The notes: generated from the letters alone by a model not told the origin. A stretch of 64,000 nt of DNA from Tabrizicola sp. (GCF_030694085.1 NZ_JAUXZE010000046.1:1-64000); one strand, 5' to 3'. Numbered from the stretch's first letter, positions 27,710-36,897 are shown. Translations and numbers: made by a program.

Positions 27710-28156
27710 ATGCGCGCAAGCACGATCCTTCAAGCCTACCTGGACGAAATGGCCAAGGCCGTGATGAACGAATGGTTCGAGGACTATGCCGCGCGCATCC
27801 AGCTGCCACTGAACCTCCTGACCTCGTCGGCCAATATCACCGTCGTCACCCGTGCCGATCTTGAGGACGGGTTCGACGAATTCGTCGCCATGATCCGCAG
27901 CCAGGGCGTTACCCACATGGATCGGACGGTTCAGGCTGCGATCTTTCAGGGCAACGACCATATCGTCGGGGTCTACGAGACCCACCTGATGGCGGGCGAA
28001 AAGCTGGCGCTGCCCGTCTTCCATTCGAAGATGTGGATCGGCTGCTACGACGGTCGCTGGAAGGCGATCAAGATCCACAACACCACCAACGAAGCGCGCT
28101 GGCCGATGCTGCTGACGCGGCTTTCCCCCGAACTGTGGCTATCCGAGGAGCCTTAG
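27710..28156 (+). CDS. NTF2-like (SnoaL-type) small protein 3
   Basis: A 148-aa protein, paralogue of the one at 26119 (FEDYAARIQLP, RSQGVTHMDR, ETHLMAGEKL, KAIKIHNTTNEARWP). The start is ATG 27710 with AAGGA upstream. The frame is also open from ATG 27551, overlapping the bicupin stop, but that would add 53 residues of unrelated low-complexity sequence. The 155-base gap before it is less GC-rich than the surroundings (it contains an ACTTTTTTG stretch) and may hold a separate promoter. The stop abuts the fadJ ATG with no gap, so it is translated with fadJ. Confidence 0.74.
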   Translation: MRASTILQAYLDEMAKAVMNEWFEDYAARIQLPLNLLTSSANITVVTRADLEDGFDEFVAMIRSQGVTHMDRTVQAAIFQGNDHIVGVYETHLMAGEKLALPVFHSKMWIGCYDGRWKAIKIHNTTNEARWPMLLTRLSPELWLSEEP

Positions 28157-30346
28157 ATGACCGACTTCACCATGACCACCGACGCCGAGGGCGTCGCCAC
28201 CATCACCTGGGACGTCGCATCAAAGTCGATGAACGTCATGTCGACCGAGGCGTTCATGACGTTGAGCGGCCTCATCGATCAGGCGCTGGCGGACGGGGCG
28301 GTGAAGGGCGTCATCATCACCAGCGGAAAGAAGGATTTTGCCGGGGGGATGGACCTGAATGTCATCGCCCGGATGCGGGCCGGGGGGGCGGGGGCGATCT
28401 TTGACGGCGTGATGCAGATGCATCAGGTCCTGCGCAAGATCGAACGCGCGGGGATGGACCCCAAGACGCTGAAAGGCGGCAAACCGATCGTTGCAGCCCT
28501 GCCGGGGACGGCGCTGGGGATCGGGCTGGAACTGCCGCTGGCCTGCCACCGGATCATTGCCGCCGACAATCCCAAGGCAAGGATCGGCCTTCCCGAGATC
28601 ATGGTCGGCATCTTCCCCGGCGCGGGCGGCACCACCCGCCTGGCGCGCAAACTGGGCGCGATGATGGCGGCGCCCTTCCTTTTGGAAGGCAAACTCTCGG
28701 ACCCCAAAGCCGCGAAAGCCGCGGGTCTGATCGATGAGGTCGTGGCGCCCGAGGACTTGCTCAAGCGCGCGAAGGAATGGGTTCTGTCGGCCACCGATGT
28801 CGACCTCGTCAAACCCTGGGACGCCAAGGGCTACAAGATGCCCGGAGGCGCGCCCTATCATCCGGCGGGGTTCATGACCTTTGTCGGCGCAAGCGCGATG
28901 GTCCACGGCAAGACGATGGGCGTCTATCCGGCCGCCAAGGCGCTGTTGGCGGCGGTTTATGAGGGTGCGCTGGTCCCCTTCGACATCGCGCTGAAGATCG
29001 AGGCGCGGCACTTCACGTCCGTTCTGATGAACCCCTCTTCCGCCGCGATGATCCGCAGCCTCTTCATCAACAAGGAGGCGCTGGAAAAGGGCGCGAACCG
29101 GCCGAAGGTCGAAGATATGGCGGTGCGCAAGCTTGGCGTCATCGGCGCGGGCATGATGGGCGCTGGCATCGCCTATGTCGCGGCCAATGCCGGGATCGAC
29201 GTCGTGCTGATCGACGCGGCGCAAGAGGCGGCGGATCGGGGCAAGGCCCATTCCGAAGCGATCCTCGACAAGGGGATGAAGCGCGGCAAGGTGACGGCCG
29301 AGAAGAAGGCCGAGGTGCTGGGTCGCATCACCGCGACCACCGGTTATGCCGCGCTGGCGGGGGCCGACCTGATCGTCGAAGCCGTCTTCGAGGACCCGAA
29401 GATCAAGGCCGAGGTCACCGCCAAGGTCGAGGCCGTGGTGGGCGAGGGCTGCATCTATGCCACCAACACCTCCACCCTGCCGATCACCGGCCTTGCGGCG
29501 GCGTCCAAGCGGCCCGAGCAGTTCATCGGCATCCATTTCTTCAGCCCCGTCGACAAGATGATGCTGGTGGAAATCATCCGGGGGGGAAAGACCGGCGACG
29601 CCGCCGTCGCCAAGGCGCTGGATTTCGTGCGCCAGATCCGCAAGACCCCCATCGTCGTCAACGACGCGCGGTTCTTCTATGCCAACCGCTGCATCATTCC
29701 CTACATCAACGAAGGCATCCGCATGGTCGCCGAAGGTGTGGAACCCGCGCTGGTGGAAAACGCGGCCAAGCTGGTCGGGATGCCGCTTGGCCCGCTGCAA
29801 CTGGTCGATGAAACCTCGATCGACCTTGGGGTGAAGATCGCCAAGGCGACCAAGGCCGCGATGGGCAAGGACTACCCCGATGAGGCGGTGGACCATGTGC
29901 TGTTCTGGATGGCCGACCAGGGCCGGCTGGGAAAGAAGTCCGGTGCCGGCTTCTACGCCTATTCCGACAAGGGTGAGCGTCTAGGCCTGTGGGACGGGCT
30001 AGGGCACAAGTATCCGCTGGACAAGATGCAGCCCTCGCTGTCCGACGTGCAGCACCGGCTGCTCTTTGCGCAGGTGCTGGAGGCCGTCCGCGCGCTGGAA
30101 GAGGGCGTCCTGACCGACATCCGCGAGGGCGACGTCGGCGCGATCCTGGGCTGGGGCTTCGCGCCCTGGTCGGGTGGGCCGTTCAGCTGGCTCGACATGA
30201 TCGGCGCCGCCCGCGCGGTCGAGATCTGCCGGGGCCTGACGGCGCAGTTCGGGCCGCGCTTCCATGCCCCGGCTCTGCTGCGCGAGATGGCCGAGACGGG
30301 GCAGACGTTCTATGGCCGGTTCGCGGGCGAAAAGGCCGCGGCCTGA
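28157..30346 (+). CDS. fadJ: 3-hydroxyacyl-CoA dehydrogenase/enoyl-CoA hydratase (FadB/FadJ type)
   Basis: A 729-aa bifunctional enzyme that hydrates enoyl-CoA and oxidises the 3-hydroxyacyl-CoA with NAD. The N-terminal crotonase domain (~1-190) has GIGLELPLACHRII and GLPEIMVGIFPGAGG with the two catalytic glutamates. The Rossmann domain begins at KLGVIGAGMMGAGIA (~residue 325), and the dehydrogenase motif FSPVDKMMLVEII with preceding His is near residue 460. A C-terminal helical domain follows. It is the last gene of the locus and is followed by the GTGGGCA palindrome. Confidence 0.94.
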   Translation: MTDFTMTTDAEGVATITWDVASKSMNVMSTEAFMTLSGLIDQALADGAVKGVIITSGKKDFAGGMDLNVIARMRAGGAGAIFDGVMQMHQVLRKIERAGMDPKTLKGGKPIVAALPGTALGIGLELPLACHRIIAADNPKARIGLPEIMVGIFPGAGGTTRLARKLGAMMAAPFLLEGKLSDPKAAKAAGLIDEVVAPEDLLKRAKEWVLSATDVDLVKPWDAKGYKMPGGAPYHPAGFMTFVGASAMVHGKTMGVYPAAKALLAAVYEGALVPFDIALKIEARHFTSVLMNPSSAAMIRSLFINKEALEKGANRPKVEDMAVRKLGVIGAGMMGAGIAYVAANAGIDVVLIDAAQEAADRGKAHSEAILDKGMKRGKVTAEKKAEVLGRITATTGYAALAGADLIVEAVFEDPKIKAEVTAKVEAVVGEGCIYATNTSTLPITGLAAASKRPEQFIGIHFFSPVDKMMLVEIIRGGKTGDAAVAKALDFVRQIRKTPIVVNDARFFYANRCIIPYINEGIRMVAEGVEPALVENAAKLVGMPLGPLQLVDETSIDLGVKIAKATKAAMGKDYPDEAVDHVLFWMADQGRLGKKSGAGFYAYSDKGERLGLWDGLGHKYPLDKMQPSLSDVQHRLLFAQVLEAVRALEEGVLTDIREGDVGAILGWGFAPWSGGPFSWLDMIGAARAVEICRGLTAQFGPRFHAPALLREMAETGQTFYGRFAGEKAAA

Positions 30347-30355
30347 TGTGCAAGC

Positions 30356-30383
30356 GTAGGGTGGGCAATATTGCCCACCCTAC
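30356..30383. repeat. GTGGGCA palindromic repeat, copy 2
   Basis: A perfect 28-base palindrome with 5' half GTAGGGTGGGCAAT, 10 bases after the fadJ stop. The first copy is at 12186-12212. It probably ends or stabilises the fad transcript. Confidence 0.8.
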
Positions 30384-30485
30384 CCCATCGACAAAGGTTA
30401 ACAGGTTTCCGGCCATACGCGCGTATGTATGGTTTCCATACGCAATCCAGACCAAGGCCAGACGCGGTCGTCGGACCCCTGCCCC

Positions 30486-31445
30486 TTATGGATTAACCAG
30501 GTTCGGCGGTGCCTTCCCCTCGGTCCAGGCGATCAGGTTCGCGACCGCCATCATCCCCATGGCCTCGCGCACTTCCAGGCAGGCGGTGCCCAGATGCGGC
30601 AAGAGCGTGACGTTTTCCAGCGCCATCAGCGCCGCCGGGACCTGCGGTTCGAACTCGTAGACATCCAGCCCCGCCCCCGCGATCTGCCCTGCCTGCAGGG
30701 CGTTGATCAGCGCCGTCTCATCCACCACATCGCCCCGGCTGATATTCACGAAGATGCCTGATTTCTTCATCATTCCCAGGACCTTGGCATCAATCAGGTG
30801 ATATGTGGCCTTGCCCCCCGGCACCGCCACCACCACGAAATCCGCCGCCATCGCCTCGGCCATCTCGACCTGCCGAGCGGGCAGCCCCGGGTCCTCGACC
30901 TTCGAGCGGTTGTAGAACACCACTTCCATGTCGAACCCGTAGTGGCACCGCTTGGCAATCGCCTTGCCGATCCGGCCGAAGCCAATGATTCCAAGACGTT
31001 TTCCGGTGACATGGGTGCCCAGCATCTGAACCGGCCCCCAGCCTTCCCAGCCGCCCGCCCTGAGGATGCGCTCGCCTTCACCGAGGCGGCGGGCGGTCAT
31101 CAGGATCAAGCTCAGCGAAATGTCGGCAGTCGCATCGGTCACCGCGCCGGGCGTGTTGGACACAGCAATCCCGGCGGCCTTCGCGGCCTCGGCGTCGATG
31201 TGGTTGTAACCCACCCCGAAGTTGGCAAGGATCTTCGCGCGAGGGCTGGGAACGTCAGCGAAAACATCGGCTTGGAAGCGGTCGCCCAGGGTCGGAAGCA
31301 CGGCGTCATGGTCACGCAGCGCGGCCCGAAGTTCGTCCCCTGACAGCACTTCGGTCCGGTCCCGCAGGGTCACGTCGAACCGCTCTCGCGCGGCGTCAAG
31401 CACAGGGTCGGGCAAGCGGCGGGTGATCAGAAGTTTCGGTTTCAA
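30486..31445 (-). CDS. D-2-hydroxyacid dehydrogenase (glyoxylate/hydroxypyruvate reductase type)
   Basis: A 319-aa NAD(P)-dependent reductase. The cofactor loop is LGIIGFGRIGKAIA (~residues 151-164). Catalytic residues are Arg in VNISRGDVVDETAL, Glu in DVYEFEPQVP and His in LLPHLGTA. It probably reduces glyoxylate or hydroxypyruvate (GhrB-like). The start is a TTG at 31445 overlapping the previous stop (TTGA) with GGGAGG 9 bases upstream, so translation depends on the CsaA-like gene before it. Confidence 0.9.
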   Translation of the reverse strand: MKPKLLITRRLPDPVLDAARERFDVTLRDRTEVLSGDELRAALRDHDAVLPTLGDRFQADVFADVPSPRAKILANFGVGYNHIDAEAAKAAGIAVSNTPGAVTDATADISLSLILMTARRLGEGERILRAGGWEGWGPVQMLGTHVTGKRLGIIGFGRIGKAIAKRCHYGFDMEVVFYNRSKVEDPGLPARQVEMAEAMAADFVVVAVPGGKATYHLIDAKVLGMMKKSGIFVNISRGDVVDETALINALQAGQIAGAGLDVYEFEPQVPAALMALENVTLLPHLGTACLEVREAMGMMAVANLIAWTEGKAPPNLVNP

Positions 31446-31777
31446 AAGAGTTTTCCTCCCAGGGGAACGTCATGTCCGGGTCCGATCAAAACCACCGCGC
31501 CCTCGTCGTCCGGCAGGCCCAGGACCAGCACCTCGGACAGGACCGGGCCGATCTGGCGGGGCGGGAAGTTGACGACGGCCAGCACCTGCCGCCCGACCAG
31601 TTCGTCCAGCGTATAATGCTTGGTGATCTGCGCCGACGAGCGTTTCTCGCCAATCCCGGGCCCGAAATCGACCCAGAGCTTGTAGGCCGGTTTCCGCGCC
31701 TCGGGGAAGGGTTCGACCCGGGTGATGCGGCCGACGCGGATGTCGACCTTCTCGAAGTCGGCGTAGGTGATGGTCAT
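31442..31777 (-). CDS. csaA: CsaA-like tRNA-binding protein
   Basis: A 111-aa OB-fold protein with the CsaA/Trbp111 pattern: FEKVDIRVGRITRVEPFPEARKP at the start, then YKLWVDFG, SSAQIT, LVGRQVLAVVNFPP and VLVLGL. It is a dimeric protein with tRNA-binding and chaperone-like activity in its family. ATGA overlap with proC upstream and TTGA overlap with the reductase downstream place it in the middle of a minus-strand operon. Confidence 0.92.
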   Translation of the reverse strand: MTITYADFEKVDIRVGRITRVEPFPEARKPAYKLWVDFGPGIGEKRSSAQITKHYTLDELVGRQVLAVVNFPPRQIGPVLSEVLVLGLPDDEGAVVLIGPGHDVPLGGKLF

Positions 31778-32586
31778 TTCCCAAGCTCCCGGCCCCGGTC
31801 GGCAGCGGCCTTAACGGCCCGCTGCAAAAGCGCCGGAAAACCCGCGTCCGGGTCCATCAGAACGCCCAACGCGGCGGCAGTGGTCCCTCCGGGAGAGGTC
31901 ACGTTGATCCGCAACTGTGTCGCGGTATCAGAGCTTTGGAAGGCAAGCTCTCCGGCCCCGCAGACCGTCGCGCGGGCCAGTTGCATGGCAACATCCGCCG
32001 GAAGCCCTTCGGCCTCGCCTGCGGCGGCCAGCGTCTCGATCAGGTGGAAGACATAGGCCGGACCCGAGCCGGAGACCGCAGTCACTGCGTCGATCTGGTC
32101 TTCGCCCGACAGGTCAACCACCTGCCCCACGGCGGCCATCAGCTCGCGGGCCAGAGCATAGTCGGCGTCCGAGACATGGGCATTGCGGCACAGGGCGGTG
32201 ATCCCGCGGCCCACCATCGCAGGGGTGTTCGGCATGGTGCGGACTATGGGGGTGCGGGTGCCCAACGCCTCCTCGAAGGAGTCGATCCTGGTGCCTGCCG
32301 CGATGGAGACAAAGAGGGTCGATCCGTTCCCCAAAGCCTGCAAGGACGGTAGCGCGGCGCCCATCATCTGCGGCTTCACCGCCAGCAGCGCCACGGCGGG
32401 GGACTTCGGAACCCCTTGATTCAGATGGACCCCGCTGACCTTCAGCCAGTCCGTCGGATTGGGCTCGATCACCCAGACCGAGCCAGCAGGCACCCCCGCT
32501 GCAAGCCAGCCGGTCAGCAAAGCGGTCCCCATCTTGCCGCAGCCAAGCAGCACCAGCCCTTCCCGGGCCACGCGTTCCAAGGTCAT
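31774..32586 (-). CDS. proC: Pyrroline-5-carboxylate reductase
   Basis: A 270-aa NADPH enzyme for the last step of proline synthesis. The N-terminal Rossmann loop is LLGCGKMGTALLTGW, the substrate region VRTMPNTPAMVGRGITAL, and the C-terminal dimer domain has DAVTAVSGSGPAYVFHLIE and RINVTSPGGTTAAAL. The start at ATG 32586 follows GGGGGG; the longer frame would begin with ATT and is not used. It is preceded by the YbjN-like gene (28 bases) and overlaps csaA. Confidence 0.95.
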   Translation of the reverse strand: MTLERVAREGLVLLGCGKMGTALLTGWLAAGVPAGSVWVIEPNPTDWLKVSGVHLNQGVPKSPAVALLAVKPQMMGAALPSLQALGNGSTLFVSIAAGTRIDSFEEALGTRTPIVRTMPNTPAMVGRGITALCRNAHVSDADYALARELMAAVGQVVDLSGEDQIDAVTAVSGSGPAYVFHLIETLAAAGEAEGLPADVAMQLARATVCGAGELAFQSSDTATQLRINVTSPGGTTAAALGVLMDPDAGFPALLQRAVKAAADRGRELGK

Positions 32587-32614
32587 GAAACCCCCCAATC
32601 AAACCGGGGGAAGG

Positions 32615-33118
32615 TTAGGCGCGCCCGTAAGCCTCGGCAATGGCGACTTTCATCGCCTGTTCGGGCGACTGGTCGCCCCACATCGCCAGTTGGAAGGCCG
32701 GGTAGAACCGTTCCGACGCCATCACCGCCGCAGCGATCAGCCGGTCGATCTGTTCCGGCCCTGCAATTTGCCCACCCGAGAGGACAAGACCGTAGCGCCA
32801 GACCATCAGCTTTTGCTCGGCCCACCAGGTGAAGGCGCCGGTCCATACCATGTCGTTGCACCGGTTCAGCACGTCGTACAGCGCGTGGATCCTGTCGGCT
32901 GGAGGCTCCATCTCGAAGGTACAGATCAGGCGCAGCGTTTCGTCCTGCTCGCACCAGGCCAGCGTCAGCGAGTAGGTCCGCCATTGACCTTCGACCGCCA
33001 TCGCGATCTGGTCATCGGTCACGCGGTCGAATTCCCAGGCGTGGTGTTCGGCCAGGGTCTCGACGATGTCGATGGGATGGAGGTCTTCCATCGACGCGTA
33101 GTCCTCGGAAAGCGACAT
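32615..33118 (-). CDS. YbjN-domain protein
   Basis: A 167-aa acidic cytoplasmic protein of the YbjN (type III secretion chaperone-like fold) family: DIVETLAEHHAWEFDR at the start, EDYASMEDL before it, RLICTFEMEPP in the middle, and LLIAAAVMASERFYPAFQ helices near the end. YbjN proteins are linked to stress tolerance and motility in enterobacteria; the molecular role is unknown. It is upstream of proC in the same direction and likely the first gene of that operon. Confidence 0.82.
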   Translation of the reverse strand: MSLSEDYASMEDLHPIDIVETLAEHHAWEFDRVTDDQIAMAVEGQWRTYSLTLAWCEQDETLRLICTFEMEPPADRIHALYDVLNRCNDMVWTGAFTWWAEQKLMVWRYGLVLSGGQIAGPEQIDRLIAAAVMASERFYPAFQLAMWGDQSPEQAMKVAIAEAYGRA

Positions 33119-33536
33119 TGCCCGGCCTCATAATGAAGCTTCAGGCGGGCCGCGACCCACAAGAAGCTGGGTGTCTGGCAAGGGTCTGCGTCTGCCCGAC
33201 GATGCCCTTACTAGATATGGTGTGGCCAAAGCGGAAGCCTGTAAAGCGATTTCTTAAGAAAATAGCTGTGGAAAAGCCGTTTTAGTCATCGGGAGAGTCT
33301 GGAGAGTCAAGGACTTGGCGTTTGGCGATAGCGGCCCGGTCCCTCCCACACGTCAAGGCAGAAAAAAGCCCCTGTGCGGGGGCACAGGGGCATGTCGGGA
33401 ATGGTCCAGGCCCTTCAGGGGCAGACTGGCCGGACCAGGCGATGGGGACAGATCGCATCTCCTAACGCCTTCATCCTAGGCAACCGATGAATCCGCAATG
33501 TGACAGGCCCTGCCCGGGGTTGCGGAAACCTGTGGA
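33119..33536. other. Intergenic region between trpS and the YbjN-like gene
   Basis: 418 bases with no supported gene. It holds the trpS-side terminator (33362-33391) and a less GC-rich part with the palindrome TTTCTTAAGAAA (33250-33261). The minus-strand sequence CTTTACAGG nearby (about 33236-33244) could supply a -35 hexamer for the YbjN operon, but no convincing -10 is visible. Confidence 0.5.
33362..33391 (-). terminator. Rho-independent terminator downstream of trpS
   Basis: On the minus strand the stem arms are GCCCCTGTG and CACAGGGGC (9 base pairs, 6-base loop), followed by six T residues. It lies about 145 bases beyond the trpS stop, so the trpS transcript carries a long 3' tail. Confidence 0.88.
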
Positions 33537-34589
33537 TTACTTCCGCCTCGAGCGGATCATCCCGGTGATGTCGTAAACCTGTTCCAGGATCGGCCGGGCG
33601 AGGGCGTCGGCACGGTCGGCCCCGTCTGCAAGGATACGGTCGATCTCGGCCGGGTCGGCCATCAGGCGGTTCATCTCGGTCGTTATCGGCGAAAGCGACG
33701 CCACCGCCAGATCGGCCAGAGCGGGCTTGAAAGTGCCGAACTGAGCACCCGCAAAATCGCGGATGACCTGATCGACCGTGTGGCCGGACAGGGCCGCATA
33801 GATGTTGACCAGGTTCCGCGCCTCGGGCCGATCTTTCAGGCCCTCGACCGTTTCCGGCAGCGGCTCGGGGTCGGTCTTGGCCTTGCGGATCTTGGCGGCG
33901 ATCATGTCGGCGTCGTCGGTCAGGTTGATCCGAGACTGGTCCGAGGGGTCGGACTTCGACATCTTCTTCGTGCCATCGCGCAAGCTCATGACGCGGGTCG
34001 CCGCGCCTTCGATCAGGGGCTCCACCACGGGGAAGAAGTTCACCCCGTAGTCGTTGTTGAACTTGATCGCGATGTCGCGGGTCAGCTCCAGGTGCTGTTT
34101 CTGATCCTCGCCCACCGGGACCATCGTGGCGTGGTAGGCCAGGATGTCGGCAGCCATCAGCGCGGGATAGGCATAAAGGCCCAGGGAGACGTTCTCGGAG
34201 TTCTTGCCGGCCTTGTCCTTGAACTGGGTCATGCGGCTCATCCAGCCCATGCGCGCGACGCAGTTGAAGATCCAGCCAAGCTCTGCGTGGGCGCTGACCT
34301 GGCTTTGGTTGAAGAGGATCGACCGCTTCGGGTCGATGCCCGCAGCAATGAAGGCGGCGGCACCTTCCCGGGTGGCATGGCGCAGCTTCGCGGGGTCCTG
34401 CCAGACCGTGATCGCGTGCATGTCGACCAGGCAGTAGATCGTCTCGATCCCCTCGTCCTGCTTCTCGACGAAGCGTTTCAAGGCGCCGAGGTAGTTGCCA
34501 AGCGTCAGCCCGCCCGAGGGCTGGATGCCCGAAAAGATGCGGGGCTTGAAGGGTGTCGGCGTTTGGACCGCCGAAGCCGGGGAGGACAT
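33537..34589 (-). CDS. trpS: Tryptophanyl-tRNA synthetase
   Basis: A 350-aa class I synthetase charging tRNA-Trp. The HIGH-like signature is in [16 protein letters not shown] (residues 21-36) and the second signature in KKMSKS (about residue 210). The start at ATG 34589 has GGAG 7 bases upstream; a frame extending to 34757 has no family similarity and overlaps the divergent gene's region. It lies upstream-to-upstream with the rhomboid-like gene. Confidence 0.96.
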   Translation of the reverse strand: MSSPASAVQTPTPFKPRIFSGIQPSGGLTLGNYLGALKRFVEKQDEGIETIYCLVDMHAITVWQDPAKLRHATREGAAAFIAAGIDPKRSILFNQSQVSAHAELGWIFNCVARMGWMSRMTQFKDKAGKNSENVSLGLYAYPALMAADILAYHATMVPVGEDQKQHLELTRDIAIKFNNDYGVNFFPVVEPLIEGAATRVMSLRDGTKKMSKSDPSDQSRINLTDDADMIAAKIRKAKTDPEPLPETVEGLKDRPEARNLVNIYAALSGHTVDQVIRDFAGAQFGTFKPALADLAVASLSPITTEMNRLMADPAEIDRILADGADRADALARPILEQVYDITGMIRSRRK

Positions 34590-34678
34590 GGGAAGGCTCC
34601 GTCTGGATAAAGCTGCCGAACCCGCGTAATCCAAGGGGCAACAGGCGTCAATCGCGCCAAGCAACTGGCAGGACAGGC

Positions 34679-35365
34679 ATGGACACGGATCACAACGCAC
34701 CGCCCTTGAACCCGCTGCCGCCGATCGTGTGGCTGCTGGCCCTGCCTCTGATCGCAATGGAAGTGGTGCTGACCCTGGCCGAACGTGGCCTGGTCGGGGG
34801 TCCGCAAGGAATAAGTTGGCGGTTGCAGGCAGTGGAGCGGTTCGGACTGTTCCCCGAACTGCTGAAGTATCAGTGGGAAACCGGCGGGCAGCCGCTGGGA
34901 GAACTGCACCGGCTGGTCAGCTACGTCCTTGTCCACGGCAGCTTCACCCATGCCCTTTTCGCCGTGGTGATGCTGCTGGCGCTGGGCAAGATGGTGGGCG
35001 AGGTCTTCCGATGGTGGGGGCTGGTGGTGGTCTTTCTTGGTTCAGCAGCGGTGGGCGCCGCGACCTACGGGCTGCTGGTCCCGGAGCGCGTCCAACTGAT
35101 CGGCAGCTTTCCCGCGGTCTACGGGCTGATCGGGGCCTTCACCTTCCTGATCTGGACCAACCTGGCCCGGGTCGGCGCGAACAAGTTCCGGGCGTTCAGC
35201 CTGATCGGGGCGCTTCTCTTCGTGCAACTTGTATTCGGACTTGCCTTCGGGGCGGGCTGGGACTGGGTGGCCGACATCGCGGGCTTCGCGGCCGGGTTCC
35301 TGCTGTCCTTTGTCGTCGCACCGGGCGGGTTCCGTCGGGTTCTGGACCAGATGCGTCAGCGCTGA
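34679..35365 (+). CDS. Rhomboid-fold membrane protein, predicted catalytically inactive
   Basis: A 228-aa protein with about six membrane segments and rhomboid spacing. Canonical features can be aligned: HGSFTHALF (86-94) corresponds to the HxxxxHxxxN helix, [13 protein letters not shown] (141-153) to the GxSG serine helix and [11 protein letters not shown] (197-207) to the His helix. By that alignment the oxyanion Asn is Ala95, the catalytic Ser is Phe144 and the catalytic His is Asp199, so proteolysis is unlikely. It may bind membrane proteins, like other rhomboid pseudoproteases. It converges on murJ, the two stops overlapping by 10 bases. Confidence 0.82.
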   Translation: MDTDHNAPPLNPLPPIVWLLALPLIAMEVVLTLAERGLVGGPQGISWRLQAVERFGLFPELLKYQWETGGQPLGELHRLVSYVLVHGSFTHALFAVVMLLALGKMVGEVFRWWGLVVVFLGSAAVGAATYGLLVPERVQLIGSFPAVYGLIGAFTFLIWTNLARVGANKFRAFSLIGALLFVQLVFGLAFGAGWDWVADIAGFAAGFLLSFVVAPGGFRRVLDQMRQR

Positions 35366-36897
35366 CGGCGCAGGGCTTTCAGGTCGGACAGGCGGACTGC
35401 CTTGAGCCCGAAGGCAGCGATGGCATAGCTCGCCATGCCAAGGGTGATCAGCAGGACCAGAGCCAGAACGCGGTAGGCCCGGGCGTCGAGCATCGGTTGC
35501 AGGAGGCTCCATCCGCCCCACAGCGCCGCGCCCATCAGGGCCGAGGCCAGCACGATCCGCCAGAAGCGCGAGACAAAGCGGGCGTCGAAGCGGGTTTCCT
35601 GGCCCAGCCGCCGCGCGCCCCACCAAAGCTGGCCGACCATCACCCAGGCCGAAAGCGTCGTGGCCCAGGCGGCGGCGGAAAAGCCGATCCAGGGCATCAG
35701 GCCGAAGGCGAGGGCGGCGTTCAGGACCATCGACCAGACCGCATAGCGGAACGGGCTGCGTGTGTCCTCACGCGCGTAGAACAGGGGTTGCAGCGCCTTT
35801 TGCAGGACGAAGGCAGGCAGGCCGAGGCCATAGATCGCCAGCGCCAGCGCCGTCGCTGCCGTATCATCGGCCCCGAAGGCACCGCGCTGGTAAAGGACTT
35901 CGGTGATCGGCAGCGCGATGACCACCAGCGCCACGGCGGCCGGAAGGGTGAGGAGAAGCGCGAATTCGGTGCCCCGGTTGAAGGCCTCGCGTCCGCCCGC
36001 GCTGTCCCCGGCCTGCAGTCGGCGGGACAGTTCCGGCAGAAGGACGGTGCCGACGGCGATGGCGACGACGCCCAGCGGCAGTTGGTAAAGCCGGTCGGCG
36101 TAGACCAGCCACGAGATCGCGCCCTCGGTCCCCGATGCGACCTGGCGCGAGACGAGAAGGTTGATCTGCACAACCCCGCCAACCAAGAGTGCGGGGCCCA
36201 TAGTGACCATCAGGCGGCGGAAGTCCGGCGTCAGGCGGGGCAGCCGCAAGCGGGGGATGAACCCGATGCGGCGCGCGGCGTAAAGGGTCCAGGCCAGCTG
36301 CGCAATGCCGGTGATCGGTGTGGTCCAGGCCAGCGTCAGGCCCATGTCCCAGCCGTAGTAATGCGCCAGCATCATCGCGATGATGAAGACGACGTTCATC
36401 AGGACGGGCACTGCCCCGGCCTCGGCGAAATGGCCGTGCGCGTTCAGGATGCCCGAGAGCAGCGCAAAGAGCGAGATGAAGCCGATGTAGACGAAAGTGA
36501 TCCGGCCGAAGTCGACCGCCATGTCGAAGCGCCCGTCACCGACAAAGCCCGAGGCCATCGCCCAGACCAGAAGCGGCATGGCCAGCGTGCCAAGCAGCGT
36601 GAAGACCAGCAGGAAGGCGGTCAGCCCGGAAAAGGCGTTCTGCGCGAAACCCTCGGCATCTTCACCGGCCTCCAGCTTCTTGGAATACAGCGGCACGAAG
36701 GCCTGGTTGAACGCCCCTTCCGCAAAGAAGCGGCGGAACATGTTGGGCAGCGAAAACGCCACGTTGAACGCGTCCGCCACCGGCCCCGCACCCAGGTAGG
36801 CGGCCATCATCAGCTCGCGCACCAGACCCGCGCCGCGCGACACAAGTGTCCAGCCGCCCAGCGTCACGATGTTGCGGATCATGCCGCGAGAGCTCAT
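35356..36897 (-). CDS. murJ: Lipid II flippase MurJ
   Basis: A 513-aa inner-membrane protein with about 14 hydrophobic segments, needed to flip lipid II for peptidoglycan synthesis. It starts with TLVSRGAGLVRELMMAAYLG and GPVADAFNVAFSLPNMFRRFFAEGAF, the hallmark first two segments of MviN/MurJ, followed by FVPLYSKK. ATGA overlap with the glnD stop upstream, giving a glnD-murJ pair typical of alphaproteobacteria. Confidence 0.95.
   Translation of the reverse strand: MSSRGMIRNIVTLGGWTLVSRGAGLVRELMMAAYLGAGPVADAFNVAFSLPNMFRRFFAEGAFNQAFVPLYSKKLEAGEDAEGFAQNAFSGLTAFLLVFTLLGTLAMPLLVWAMASGFVGDGRFDMAVDFGRITFVYIGFISLFALLSGILNAHGHFAEAGAVPVLMNVVFIIAMMLAHYYGWDMGLTLAWTTPITGIAQLAWTLYAARRIGFIPRLRLPRLTPDFRRLMVTMGPALLVGGVVQINLLVSRQVASGTEGAISWLVYADRLYQLPLGVVAIAVGTVLLPELSRRLQAGDSAGGREAFNRGTEFALLLTLPAAVALVVIALPITEVLYQRGAFGADDTAATALALAIYGLGLPAFVLQKALQPLFYAREDTRSPFRYAVWSMVLNAALAFGLMPWIGFSAAAWATTLSAWVMVGQLWWGARRLGQETRFDARFVSRFWRIVLASALMGAALWGGWSLLQPMLDARAYRVLALVLLITLGMASYAIAAFGLKAVRLSDLKALRRQR

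Noticed and set aside
28220..29896. A 558-codon minus-strand frame
   Set aside because: It is antisense to fadJ and rich in Gly, Arg and His with no recognisable domain.
33250..33261. Palindrome TTTCTTAAGAAA in the gap downstream of trpS
   Set aside because: It is a short AT-rich palindrome in a promoter-type gap; no matching regulator or second copy seen, so not listed as an operator.
34590..34757. N-terminal extension of trpS
   Set aside because: The family starts near the HIGH motif, and a GGAG site precedes ATG 34589; the extra 56 residues have no similarity.
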